A stretch of DNA of 64,000 nt from Mycolicibacterium duvalii. Lineage in GTDB: Bacteria > Actinomycetota > Actinomycetes > Mycobacteriales > Mycobacteriaceae. The position numbers and the translations under genes are program-made. The notes beneath the pieces are model-generated. The model saw nothing but the letters and a program-made list of their open reading frames with translations, made no database searches and had not been told where the DNA came from. Where the stretch lies: positions 2,294,001 through 2,358,000 of the forward strand of contig NZ_AP022563.1 of NCBI RefSeq assembly GCF_010726645.1. The letters run 5' to 3'. This document shows, in pieces, positions 57,435-64,000 of this stretch; position 1 is the stretch's first letter, and each line of letters opens with the position of its first letter.

Positions 57435-59240
57435 GTGTGTGGAGCCACCGGCGAGGTACGCCTTGACGGACGAACGCCCGATATCACCGCCGTCACGCAG
57501 ATGGCCGAGGTCATGGCCCCGCGGGGGCCGGACGCCGCAGGAGCGTGGTCGCAGGGCCGGGTGGCGCTGGGTCACCGGCGGCTCAAGATCATCGACCTCA
57601 GCGAGGCCGGCGCCCAGCCGATGGTCGATTCCGATCTCGGCCTGGCCGTGGCCTGGAACGGCTGCATCTACAACTATGAGGAGCTGCGCGACCAGCTCAG
57701 TGCGCACGGCTACCGATTCTTCTCCCACAGCGACACCGAGGTGTTGCTCAAGGGCTACCACCACTGGGGCGACCGGTTCGTCGACCACCTCAAGGGGATG
57801 TTCGCGTTCGCCATCGTCGAGCGCGACAGCGGGCGGGTGCTGCTGGGCCGCGACCGGCTCGGTATCAAACCCCTCTACGTCAGCGAGAACGCCAACCGAG
57901 TCCGGTTCGCGTCGTCGCTGCCCGCGCTGCTCGCCGGCGGCGACATCGACACCCGCATCGATCCCGTCGCGCTGCACCACTATCTGACCTTCCACTCGGT
58001 GGTCCCGCCGCCGCGCACGATCCTGCGCGGGGTCAGCAAGGTGCCGCCGGCCACACTGATCGCGATCGAACCCGACGGCAGCCGCACCACCACCACGTAC
58101 TGGGAGCCCGACTTCAGCCGCCGCGCCGACCGCGCCGACTGGTCCGAACAGGACTGGCAGGACGCGGTGCTGGAGTCCCTGCGGTCGGCCGTCAAGCGGC
58201 GGCTGGTCGCCGACGTGCCCGTCGGGTGCCTGCTGTCCGGCGGCGTGGACTCCAGCCTGATCGTCGGACTGCTCGCCGAAGCCGGCCAGGTCGGTCTGAA
58301 AACGTTCTCGATCGGGTTCGAGTCGGTCGGCGGCGTGCAGGGCGATGAGTTCAAGTACTCCGACATCGTCGCCGAGCGTTTCGGTACCGACCATCATCAG
58401 ATCCGCATCGGCACCGACCGGATGCTGCCGGCCCTCGACGGTGCGATCGGCGCGATGAGCGAGCCGATGGTCAGCCACGACTGCGTGGCGTTCTACCTCC
58501 TCTCCGAAGAGGTGGCCAAGCACGTCAAGGTGGTCCAGTCGGGCCAGGGCGCCGACGAGGTGTTCGCCGGCTACCACTGGTATCCCCCGATGGGCGAGCC
58601 CGCGGCCGCATCGCTGGAGGGGTCGGTCGCCAGCTACCGCGCCGCGTTCTTCGACCGCGATCACGCCGGATACACGTCGCTGGTTTCGCCGGCCTTCGCG
58701 ACGGACGGGGATCCCAGCGAACTGTTCGTCACCGAGCACTTCGCCCGGGCCGGAGCGCAGACGGGCGTCGACCGTGCGTTGCGGCTGGACACGATGGTCA
58801 TGCTGGTCGACGACCCCGTCAAACGCGTCGACAACATGACGATGGCCTGGGGCCTCGAGGGCCGGGTGCCCTTCCTCGACCACGATCTCGTCGAGCTCGC
58901 CGCCACCTGTCCACCGGAGCTCAAGACCGCCTACGAGGGCAAAGGCGTACTCAAACAGGCTGCGCGACAGGTGATCCCGTCAGAGGTCATCGACCGGCCC
59001 AAGGGTTACTTCCCGGTTCCGGCGCTGACCCACCTGGAAGGGCCGTACCTGGACCTGGTCCGCGACGCGCTGTACGCGCCGGCGGCCAAGGAGCGCGGCC
59101 TGTTCCGCCCAGAGGCCGTGGACCGACTGCTGGCCGATCCCAACGGGCGGCTGACACCGTTGCGGGGCAACGAGCTGTGGCAGCTAGCCCTGCTGGAAAT
59201 GTGGTTGCAGCGGCACGGCATCAGCGGACCGGCAGCATGA
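57435..59240 (+). CDS. asnO: N-acetylglutaminylglutamine amidotransferase (asparagine synthase family)
   Basis: A 601-residue AsnB-like enzyme. GTG 57435 makes residue 2 Cys (VCGATGEVRLDG), the N-terminal nucleophile of class II glutaminases once Met is removed; nine extra codons upstream would block it. Glutaminase blocks: MAPRGPDAAGAWSQGRVALGHRRLKIIDLSEAGAQPM. Synthase ATP loop: CLLSGGVDSSLIVGLL. With the next gene it makes the dipeptide osmolyte N-acetylglutaminylglutamine amide (NAGGN). The stop overlaps the next start by 4 bp. Confidence 0.9.
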   Translation: MCGATGEVRLDGRTPDITAVTQMAEVMAPRGPDAAGAWSQGRVALGHRRLKIIDLSEAGAQPMVDSDLGLAVAWNGCIYNYEELRDQLSAHGYRFFSHSDTEVLLKGYHHWGDRFVDHLKGMFAFAIVERDSGRVLLGRDRLGIKPLYVSENANRVRFASSLPALLAGGDIDTRIDPVALHHYLTFHSVVPPPRTILRGVSKVPPATLIAIEPDGSRTTTTYWEPDFSRRADRADWSEQDWQDAVLESLRSAVKRRLVADVPVGCLLSGGVDSSLIVGLLAEAGQVGLKTFSIGFESVGGVQGDEFKYSDIVAERFGTDHHQIRIGTDRMLPALDGAIGAMSEPMVSHDCVAFYLLSEEVAKHVKVVQSGQGADEVFAGYHWYPPMGEPAAASLEGSVASYRAAFFDRDHAGYTSLVSPAFATDGDPSELFVTEHFARAGAQTGVDRALRLDTMVMLVDDPVKRVDNMTMAWGLEGRVPFLDHDLVELAATCPPELKTAYEGKGVLKQAARQVIPSEVIDRPKGYFPVPALTHLEGPYLDLVRDALYAPAAKERGLFRPEAVDRLLADPNGRLTPLRGNELWQLALLEMWLQRHGISGPAA

Positions 59241-61000
59241 CCGATCCCGCCGCCGAGCCCAGCGAGGCCATCACCCTGGCCCTGCACGACGCGTCACCAC
59301 CGGACCTCGTCGACGCGATGGCCGACGACGTGGTTCTCGAACTCGGTTGGGGCCGTTTGCTGTTCGGTCAGACCTTCGCCGATCCGGAGCGCCTGGCCAG
59401 CGTGCTGCGCGGGGAGGCCCAAGGCCGCCGCGACATCTGCATCTACGCGCGCGAACCGCACGTGCTGGTGTCCAAGGCGCCGGCCGAGCTGTTCATCGAC
59501 CCCAGCCACACCTACCGGTTGCGCTTCGCCGACGTCGAGGACAGGAGTCCTCAGCTCAACGGATTCACCGTGCGCACCCTGCACAGCCGCGCCGACGCCG
59601 ACGAGATCAACCGCGTGTACGTGCGGTGCGGCATGGTGCCGGCGCCCACCGAGGTGATCTGGGACAACCACCGCAACCAGCCCTCGGTCGACTACCTCGT
59701 CGCGGTCACCGAGGACGGGACGGTGATCGGCACGGTGACCGGCGTCGACCACACGTCGCTGTTCCAAGATCCGGAGAACGGTTCGAGCCTGTGGACGCTG
59801 GCCGTGGACCCGACGGCGGCGTTGCCGGGTGTGGGAGCGGCGCTGACACGCGCGCTGGCGTCGCTGTACCGGAAGCGCGGACGCGCCTATATGGACCTGT
59901 CGGTCACCCACGACAACGCCGCGGCGATCGCGCTCTACGAGAAGCTCGGTTTCATCCGCGTGCCCGTGATGGCGGTCAAGCGCAAGAACGCCATCAACGA
60001 GCCGCTGTTCACCCATCCCCCGGAGACCGTCGACGACCTCAACCCCTACGCGCGCATCATCGCCGACGAGGCCATGCGCCGTGGTATCTGGGTGGAGGTG
60101 CTCGACGCCGAGGCCGGGGAGATGCGCCTGTCCCACGGCGGCCGCAGCGTGATCACGCGGGAGTCGTTGTCGGAGTACACCTCTGCCGTCGCGATGAGCA
60201 GGTGTGACGACAAGCGACTGACCCGCCGCATCGTCTCCGACGCCGGCATCGTGGTGCCCAGGGGCCGGCTCGCGACGTTCGACCAGGCCGACCACGACTT
60301 CCTCGAAGAGGTCGGCGACGTCGTCGTCAAACCCACCCGCGGCGAGCAGGGCAAAGGCATCACGGTGGGAGTGGACGGTCCCGACGAACTCGACGCGGCG
60401 CTGGCCCGTGCCCGGGAGCAACACCCCGAGGTCCTCATCGAACAGCGCGCTCCCGGCGACGATCTGCGGCTGGTGGTGATCGACGGCAAGGTCGTCGCCG
60501 CCGCGCTGCGGATGCCCGCCGAAGTGGTCGGCACCGGCCGCCACACCATCGCCGAGCTCATCGAGGCCCAGAGCCGGCGCCGTGCCGCGGCGACCGGTGG
60601 CGAGTCCCGGATCCCGATGGACGCGGTGACCGAGAACACGGTCAAGGAGGGGGGCTACTCACTCGACGACGTGCTGCCCGAGGGAACGCGCCTGCGCGTG
60701 CGCCGGACCGCGAACCTGCACCAGGGCGGCACCATCCACGACGTCACCGCCAGCGTGCACCCCGAGTTGTGCCGCGTGGGCGTGTCCGCGGCCCAGGCCA
60801 TCGGGATTCCGGTGACCGGCATCGACCTGCTGGTGCCCGACGTGACCAAACCCGAATACGTGTTCATCGAAGCCAACGAGCGGCCCGGGCTGGCCAACCA
60901 CGAGCCGCAGCCCACCGCGGCGGCATTCGTCGACTTCCTGTTCCCCAATCAGCCCGGGCTGCCGCAGGCATGGACCCCCGACGAGGCGCCCCCCCGATAA
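59237..61000 (+). CDS. ngg: N-acetylglutaminylglutamine synthetase (GNAT + ATP-grasp fusion)
   Basis: A 587-residue fusion. A GNAT domain (about 110-250) has SLWTLAVDPTAALPGVGAALTRALASLYRKRG and NAAAIALYEKLGF. A cyanophycin-synthetase-like ATP-grasp domain (about 300-580) has VVVKPTRGEQGKGITVGV, RLVVIDGKVVAAALRMPA and FIEANERPGLANHEPQP. This is the architecture of Ngg, which acetylates glutamine and ligates a second glutamine. Start ATG 59237 overlaps asnO (ATGA). The third gene usual in this system, an M42 peptidase, is absent. Confidence 0.9.
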   Translation: MTDPAAEPSEAITLALHDASPPDLVDAMADDVVLELGWGRLLFGQTFADPERLASVLRGEAQGRRDICIYAREPHVLVSKAPAELFIDPSHTYRLRFADVEDRSPQLNGFTVRTLHSRADADEINRVYVRCGMVPAPTEVIWDNHRNQPSVDYLVAVTEDGTVIGTVTGVDHTSLFQDPENGSSLWTLAVDPTAALPGVGAALTRALASLYRKRGRAYMDLSVTHDNAAAIALYEKLGFIRVPVMAVKRKNAINEPLFTHPPETVDDLNPYARIIADEAMRRGIWVEVLDAEAGEMRLSHGGRSVITRESLSEYTSAVAMSRCDDKRLTRRIVSDAGIVVPRGRLATFDQADHDFLEEVGDVVVKPTRGEQGKGITVGVDGPDELDAALARAREQHPEVLIEQRAPGDDLRLVVIDGKVVAAALRMPAEVVGTGRHTIAELIEAQSRRRAAATGGESRIPMDAVTENTVKEGGYSLDDVLPEGTRLRVRRTANLHQGGTIHDVTASVHPELCRVGVSAAQAIGIPVTGIDLLVPDVTKPEYVFIEANERPGLANHEPQPTAAAFVDFLFPNQPGLPQAWTPDEAPPR

Positions 61001-61002
61001 GT

Positions 61003-61566
61003 TCACCAGGTACTGGTGCGGAGCACGATCTCGGCGGCCAACTGCGCCGTGGAATCCGCGGCCTGGCGGCGGCCCAGCAGGTCGACCACCCGGTACTCGC
61101 CGTAGACGAAGCGTTGACTGGCGCGCGCCACCGCGCGTGCGGCGCTGTTGCTGACCAGCGCGGTGGTGTTCAGCTCGACCGGTGGGCAGTGCTCGTCGCG
61201 TACCGCGCCGGTGTGGTCGGCCACCCGCGGGTGGCCGCGATCGACGACCACCAGGCCGATGAACCGGTCCAGCCGCGTCGCCGCCAGCTCCCAGGCCAAC
61301 TCGCCGCCCGAACGGTCTCCCACCAACAGCGCCCACGGCACATCCAGCGCGTCGAGAATGCCGACCACCGACTTGGCGGTCAACCGCGGATCGGGCCCGA
61401 CCACCACGGTTTTCAGCGATGCGGTGTGCAACCGCTGGCACACCGGCTCGTAGGCCGCCGGCGCCTTCTGCGCCGCGCCGAGCATCACCACCACCGAGCC
61501 CTTCTCCGGTCCGGCGACCTCGACGGGTACGCCGAAGCCATCGACGGTGACCAAGGGAGAGGGCAT
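61003..61566 (-). CDS. Alpha/beta-hydrolase-like protein with altered nucleophile elbow
   Basis: A 187-residue protein, short for the fold. It starts like a hydrolase (VTVDGFGVPVEVAGPEKGSVVVMLGAAQKAPAAYEPV) but the elbow reads LLVGDRSGGELAWELA: Arg stands where G-x-Ser-x-G needs Ser, with a Ser one place later. A late His is not evident. Probably a non-catalytic or changed member. It is convergent with ngg, 2 nt between stops. Confidence 0.72.
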   Translation of the reverse strand: MPSPLVTVDGFGVPVEVAGPEKGSVVVMLGAAQKAPAAYEPVCQRLHTASLKTVVVGPDPRLTAKSVVGILDALDVPWALLVGDRSGGELAWELAATRLDRFIGLVVVDRGHPRVADHTGAVRDEHCPPVELNTTALVSNSAARAVARASQRFVYGEYRVVDLLGRRQAADSTAQLAAEIVLRTSTW

Positions 61567-61627
61567 TGCGTCACGCTACCGCCAGCAGTGCCCGCAGTGG
61601 GCCGGTTTCCCTCCTGTTGACCCGCAC

Positions 61628-62287
61628 TCACCCGGTCTGCGCCCGCTGTGCCTGCTTGTCGATCACGTCCAGAAAGGTCTGCGGCAGCGTCCCTTTGACC
61701 GGAATGGACGGGTCCGGGGTCGGGAACGCGATGCCGAACACCGCTGTGGCGCCGATGTTCTCGAAGGAGAAGAAGATGCTGCTCGAAGACCCGGGCAGCA
61801 CCATGGTCTGCTGGTAGACCAGGGCGCCGGGACGAGGGCCGTCGATCTTGGTCGTCGTCATCGGGATGCCGGGGTCGCTCGGGTCGAAGAACGTCCGGAA
61901 CTCGGCACACCGTAGCGCCGTGGCTGCCAGCCGTTCGAGGTTCAACGGCCAGCTCAGCACCGTGACGAGCATCCGCGCGCCGTCGTAGGCGACGACGTAC
62001 TCCGCGGCGCTGCCGGGCCCTCGCTCGGCGGTCGCGGCGATGTCGCGCGTCAGCGCGTCGCTGCAACCGCGCGGCCGTGACAACATCGCCGGCGGCATCC
62101 CCGCCGAGTCCGGTTGCCCGGCCTCCTTGACCACGCGCTCGTAACGCACCCCCGGCGGGAAGTCTGTCTCGGTCAGCAGGACCCGCTCGAGTCGGGCCCC
62201 CGGCCAGGTCGGGGTGCCGCTGATGGCTGCCGAGCAGCCTGCCGTCAGCACCACCACCAGCGCCGCGCCCGCGGCCCGCCAGCTCAT
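61628..62287 (-). CDS. Exported lipoprotein, unknown function
   Basis: A 219-residue mycobacterial lipoprotein. Signal peptide with lipobox LTAGC (Cys18). The mature domain has two paired cysteines ([17 protein letters not shown]) and the fold-like features of DUF5642/LpqN-type proteins ([12 protein letters not shown]). ATG 62287 overlaps the mapB stop by 4 bp. Role unknown; cell-envelope location expected. Confidence 0.78.
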   Translation of the reverse strand: MSWRAAGAALVVVLTAGCSAAISGTPTWPGARLERVLLTETDFPPGVRYERVVKEAGQPDSAGMPPAMLSRPRGCSDALTRDIAATAERGPGSAAEYVVAYDGARMLVTVLSWPLNLERLAATALRCAEFRTFFDPSDPGIPMTTTKIDGPRPGALVYQQTMVLPGSSSSIFFSFENIGATAVFGIAFPTPDPSIPVKGTLPQTFLDVIDKQAQRAQTG

Positions 62288-63144
62288 GGCGCCGGCGTCA
62301 GGATCTCAGCGCCCGAGTCGGTGACCACCAGCGTGTGTTCGAACTGTGCGGTCCACTTCTTGTCCTTGGTGACGACGGTCCAGTCGTCGTCCCAGATCTC
62401 GTAGTCCAAGCTGCCGAGGTTGACCATCGGCTCGATCGTGAACGTCATCCCGGGCTCCAGCACCGTCTGCACCGACGGCTGGTCGTAGTGCAGCACCACC
62501 AGTCCGTTGTGGAAGGTGGTCCCGATGCCGTGACCGGTGAAGTCCCGAACGACGTTGTAGCCGAATCGATTCGCGTAGGCCTCGATGACCCGGCCGACGA
62601 CGGACAACGCCCGGCCGGGTTTGACCGCCTTGATCGCGCGCACCGTGGCCTCGCGGGTGCGCTCGACGAGCAACCGGTGTTCCTCGGCGACGTCGCCGGC
62701 CAGGAACGTCGCGTTGGTGTCGCCGTGCACGCCGTGGATGTAGGCAGTGACGTCGATGTTGACGATGTCCCCGTCCTCGATGACCGTCGAGTCGGGGATC
62801 CCGTGGCAGATCACCTCGTTCAGCGACGTGCAGCACGATTTCGGGAAGCCCTTGTAGCCCAGCGTCGAGGGGTAGGCGCCGTGGTCGACCATGTAGTCGT
62901 GGGCGATCCGGTCCAGGTGATCGGTGGTGACGCCGGGGGCGACGGCCTTGCCGGCCTCGGCCAGCGCGCCGGCGGCGATGCGGCCCGCGATGCGCATCTT
63001 CTCGATCACCTCGGGAGTCTGCACCCACGGCTCCGAGCCCTCCGCGGCCGTCGGCTTGCCGACGTACTCCGGGCGGGGAATCGACGTGGGCACCGGTAGC
63101 GTCGGCGACACCACACCGGGCCGTAGGGCAGTCCGAACTGACAT
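62284..63144 (-). CDS. mapB: Type I methionine aminopeptidase MapB
   Basis: A 286-residue MetAP1c-type enzyme that removes N-terminal Met. About 40 residues of Pro-rich N-terminal extension ([14 protein letters not shown]) precede the core. Metal ligands: [22 protein letters not shown] (two Asp), [13 protein letters not shown] (His), TFTIEPMVN (Glu) and [10 protein letters not shown] (Glu). Orthologue of Rv2861c. ATG 63144 has TAGCAT 6 nt upstream. Confidence 0.96.
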   Translation of the reverse strand: MSVRTALRPGVVSPTLPVPTSIPRPEYVGKPTAAEGSEPWVQTPEVIEKMRIAGRIAAGALAEAGKAVAPGVTTDHLDRIAHDYMVDHGAYPSTLGYKGFPKSCCTSLNEVICHGIPDSTVIEDGDIVNIDVTAYIHGVHGDTNATFLAGDVAEEHRLLVERTREATVRAIKAVKPGRALSVVGRVIEAYANRFGYNVVRDFTGHGIGTTFHNGLVVLHYDQPSVQTVLEPGMTFTIEPMVNLGSLDYEIWDDDWTVVTKDKKWTAQFEHTLVVTDSGAEILTPAP

Positions 63145-63150
63145 GTAGCA

Positions 63151-63160
63151 ATGCTAGCGT
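63151..63160. promoter_or_regulatory. Overlapping divergent -10 elements of mapB and thioesterase
   Basis: TAGCAT (minus, 63156-63151) and TAGCGT (plus, 63155-63160) share TA and are each 6 nt from their start codons (63144, 63167). The whole divergent gap is 22 bp, so both -35 regions must lie in the opposite coding sequence. Confidence 0.55.
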
Positions 63161-63166
63161 TCGCCC

Positions 63167-63553
63167 ATGCAGGTCACCCCGGGACATTTGTTCGCCCAGC
63201 TGGACTTCCGTGACGTCGAGGACACCGACGAACGGCTGATCATCGAGCTGGCCAACCGACCGGACCTGGTCAATCGGCGGGGCGCCCTGCAGGGCGGGCT
63301 GGTCGCGACGTTGATCGACATCGCCGCCGGCCGGCTGGCCGACCGCCACGTCGGCCCGGGGCAGGATGTCACGACCGCGGACATGACGGTCCACTTCCTG
63401 GCGCCGATCCTCGACGGCCCGGCACGGGCGGAGGCGACGGTGGTGCGTGCCGGTCGCCGGCTCTCGGTGATCGCCGTCGACGTCACCGACGCGGCCCGCG
63501 ACCGGTTGGCTGCGCGGGCCACCTTGAGCTTCGCCGTCCTCGACCCGCGCTGA
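63167..63553 (+). CDS. PaaI-type hotdog thioesterase
   Basis: A 128-residue 4HBT/PaaI-like protein: NRRGALQGGLVATLIDIAAGRLADRHVGPGQDVTTADMTVHFLAPILDGPARAEA, holding the Gly-Gly and Asp of the hotdog helix. It likely hydrolyses an acyl-CoA of unknown type. Leaderless start inferred from the TAGCGT hexamer. Confidence 0.88.
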   Translation: MQVTPGHLFAQLDFRDVEDTDERLIIELANRPDLVNRRGALQGGLVATLIDIAAGRLADRHVGPGQDVTTADMTVHFLAPILDGPARAEATVVRAGRRLSVIAVDVTDAARDRLAARATLSFAVLDPR

Positions 63554-64000
63554 TCAGTCCGCGCGCAGCAGCCGGGGCCCGCGGCCCCGCCACGACTTGC
63601 GGGGACCGCGCACGTCGACCGACCCGAACACCACCTTGCCGGTCAGGATCACGTGCGGGTTACCTTCGGCGGGGGCGTCCTTGCGGTGGTCATGTGCGCT
63701 GCCGACGTTGACCTCGACATCATCGATGGATGCGCTGGCTCCTTCGGGCAGCCGTAGTTCGAGACCGCCGAACCTCATGTCGAGCTCGATGACGACGATG
63801 GGACCTGCGAACTTGGCACGGGTCAGGTCCAGGTCGACCGATCCCATTCGGCGGTGCAGCGCCAGCCGGGACGGCACCACCCACTCGCCATGCCGCTTGA
63901 GCGACCCCAGCACCCCGCGCAACTCCACCCGGTCGGCGGCGGAGGTCACGATCGCGCCGGGGCCGGGCAGGTCGCCGACCAGCGCGTCGAGGTCGGAGCG
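63554..64000 (-). CDS. DUF1707 / LiaF-like C-terminal domain protein (partial, 5' end outside window)
   Basis: The last 148 codons of a minus-strand gene entering from the right. The visible start RSDLDALVGDLPGPGAI is the end of a DUF1707 (SHOCT-like) domain. Then comes a beta-helical LiaF/DUF2154-like part: LHRRMGSVDLDLTRAKFAGPIVVIELDMRFGGLELRLPEGASA. Soluble here; such proteins are often linked to envelope stress. An in-frame GTG at 63949 is unlikely to be the real start because the DUF1707 domain continues upstream. Confidence 0.8.
   Translation of the reverse strand, partial: RSDLDALVGDLPGPGAIVTSAADRVELRGVLGSLKRHGEWVVPSRLALHRRMGSVDLDLTRAKFAGPIVVIELDMRFGGLELRLPEGASASIDDVEVNVGSAHDHRKDAPAEGNPHVILTGKVVFGSVDVRGPRKSWRGRGPRLLRAD

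Noticed and set aside
57390..58883. 497-codon minus-strand frame opposite asnO
   Set aside because: Antisense to a protein with all AsnB motifs; no start context.

Overview
This window is high-GC actinobacterial chromosome whose gene content and order match a mycobacterium, most likely a fast-growing Mycolicibacterium-type species. It carries mycothione reductase, the PptH/PptT pair, EfpA, an F420-type nitroreductase and a DUF222/13E12 HNH protein. It follows the Mycobacterium tuberculosis (Mtb) stretch Rv2763c-Rv2861c with insertions and deletions. No rRNA, tRNA, insertion sequence, prophage or CRISPR array was found. Many genes overlap by 4 bp (ATGA or GTGA), and many starts have a TANNNT -10 hexamer 6-8 nt upstream, which suggests leaderless mRNAs.

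Left third (1-21 kb): a cut YcaQ-like glycosylase with dfrA-thyA, then a dienelactone hydrolase. A dapB-led minus-strand operon carries a flavodoxin-like protein and a deazaflavin nitroreductase. Divergent to dapB is a DUF222/HNH gene under a probable SOS box. Next come aldR/ald, a Tat-type lipoprotein beta-lactamase, and the rpsO-lppU-pnp-pepR RNA/protein turnover block. ribF is divergent to a MntR-type regulator that has a palindromic operator at its own start. pptH-pptT-truB follow, with a KstR-like palindrome upstream.

Middle (21-40 kb): a more accessory stretch holds a sulfotransferase with a TetR regulator, a CocE-type hydrolase, DUF1802, DUF2277, an enoyl-CoA hydratase and a methyltransferase. 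The conserved rimP-nusA-ylxR-infB-rbfA-nrnA-MATE block comes next. Two of its gene junctions carry tandem repeats: nine 24-bp units between nusA and ylxR, and two 27-bp copies at a 30-bp period between infB and rbfA. proS and efpA are separated by a 53-bp near-perfect palindrome.

Right third (40-64 kb): siroheme/cobalamin genes (cysG, cobB, cobO, fused chelatase), mqo, and mtr facing an ECF sigma factor with no adjacent anti-sigma gene. A 507-bp gap and an ArsR regulator follow. A tightly overlapped operon (glutamine synthetase-like, class I amidohydrolase, aldehyde dehydrogenase, SDR, FadR) looks like a gamma-glutamyl amine-degradation route. Divergent from it is a two-gene cassette for the osmolyte N-acetylglutaminylglutamine amide. 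The window ends with mapB, a lipoprotein, a hotdog thioesterase and a cut DUF1707 protein.
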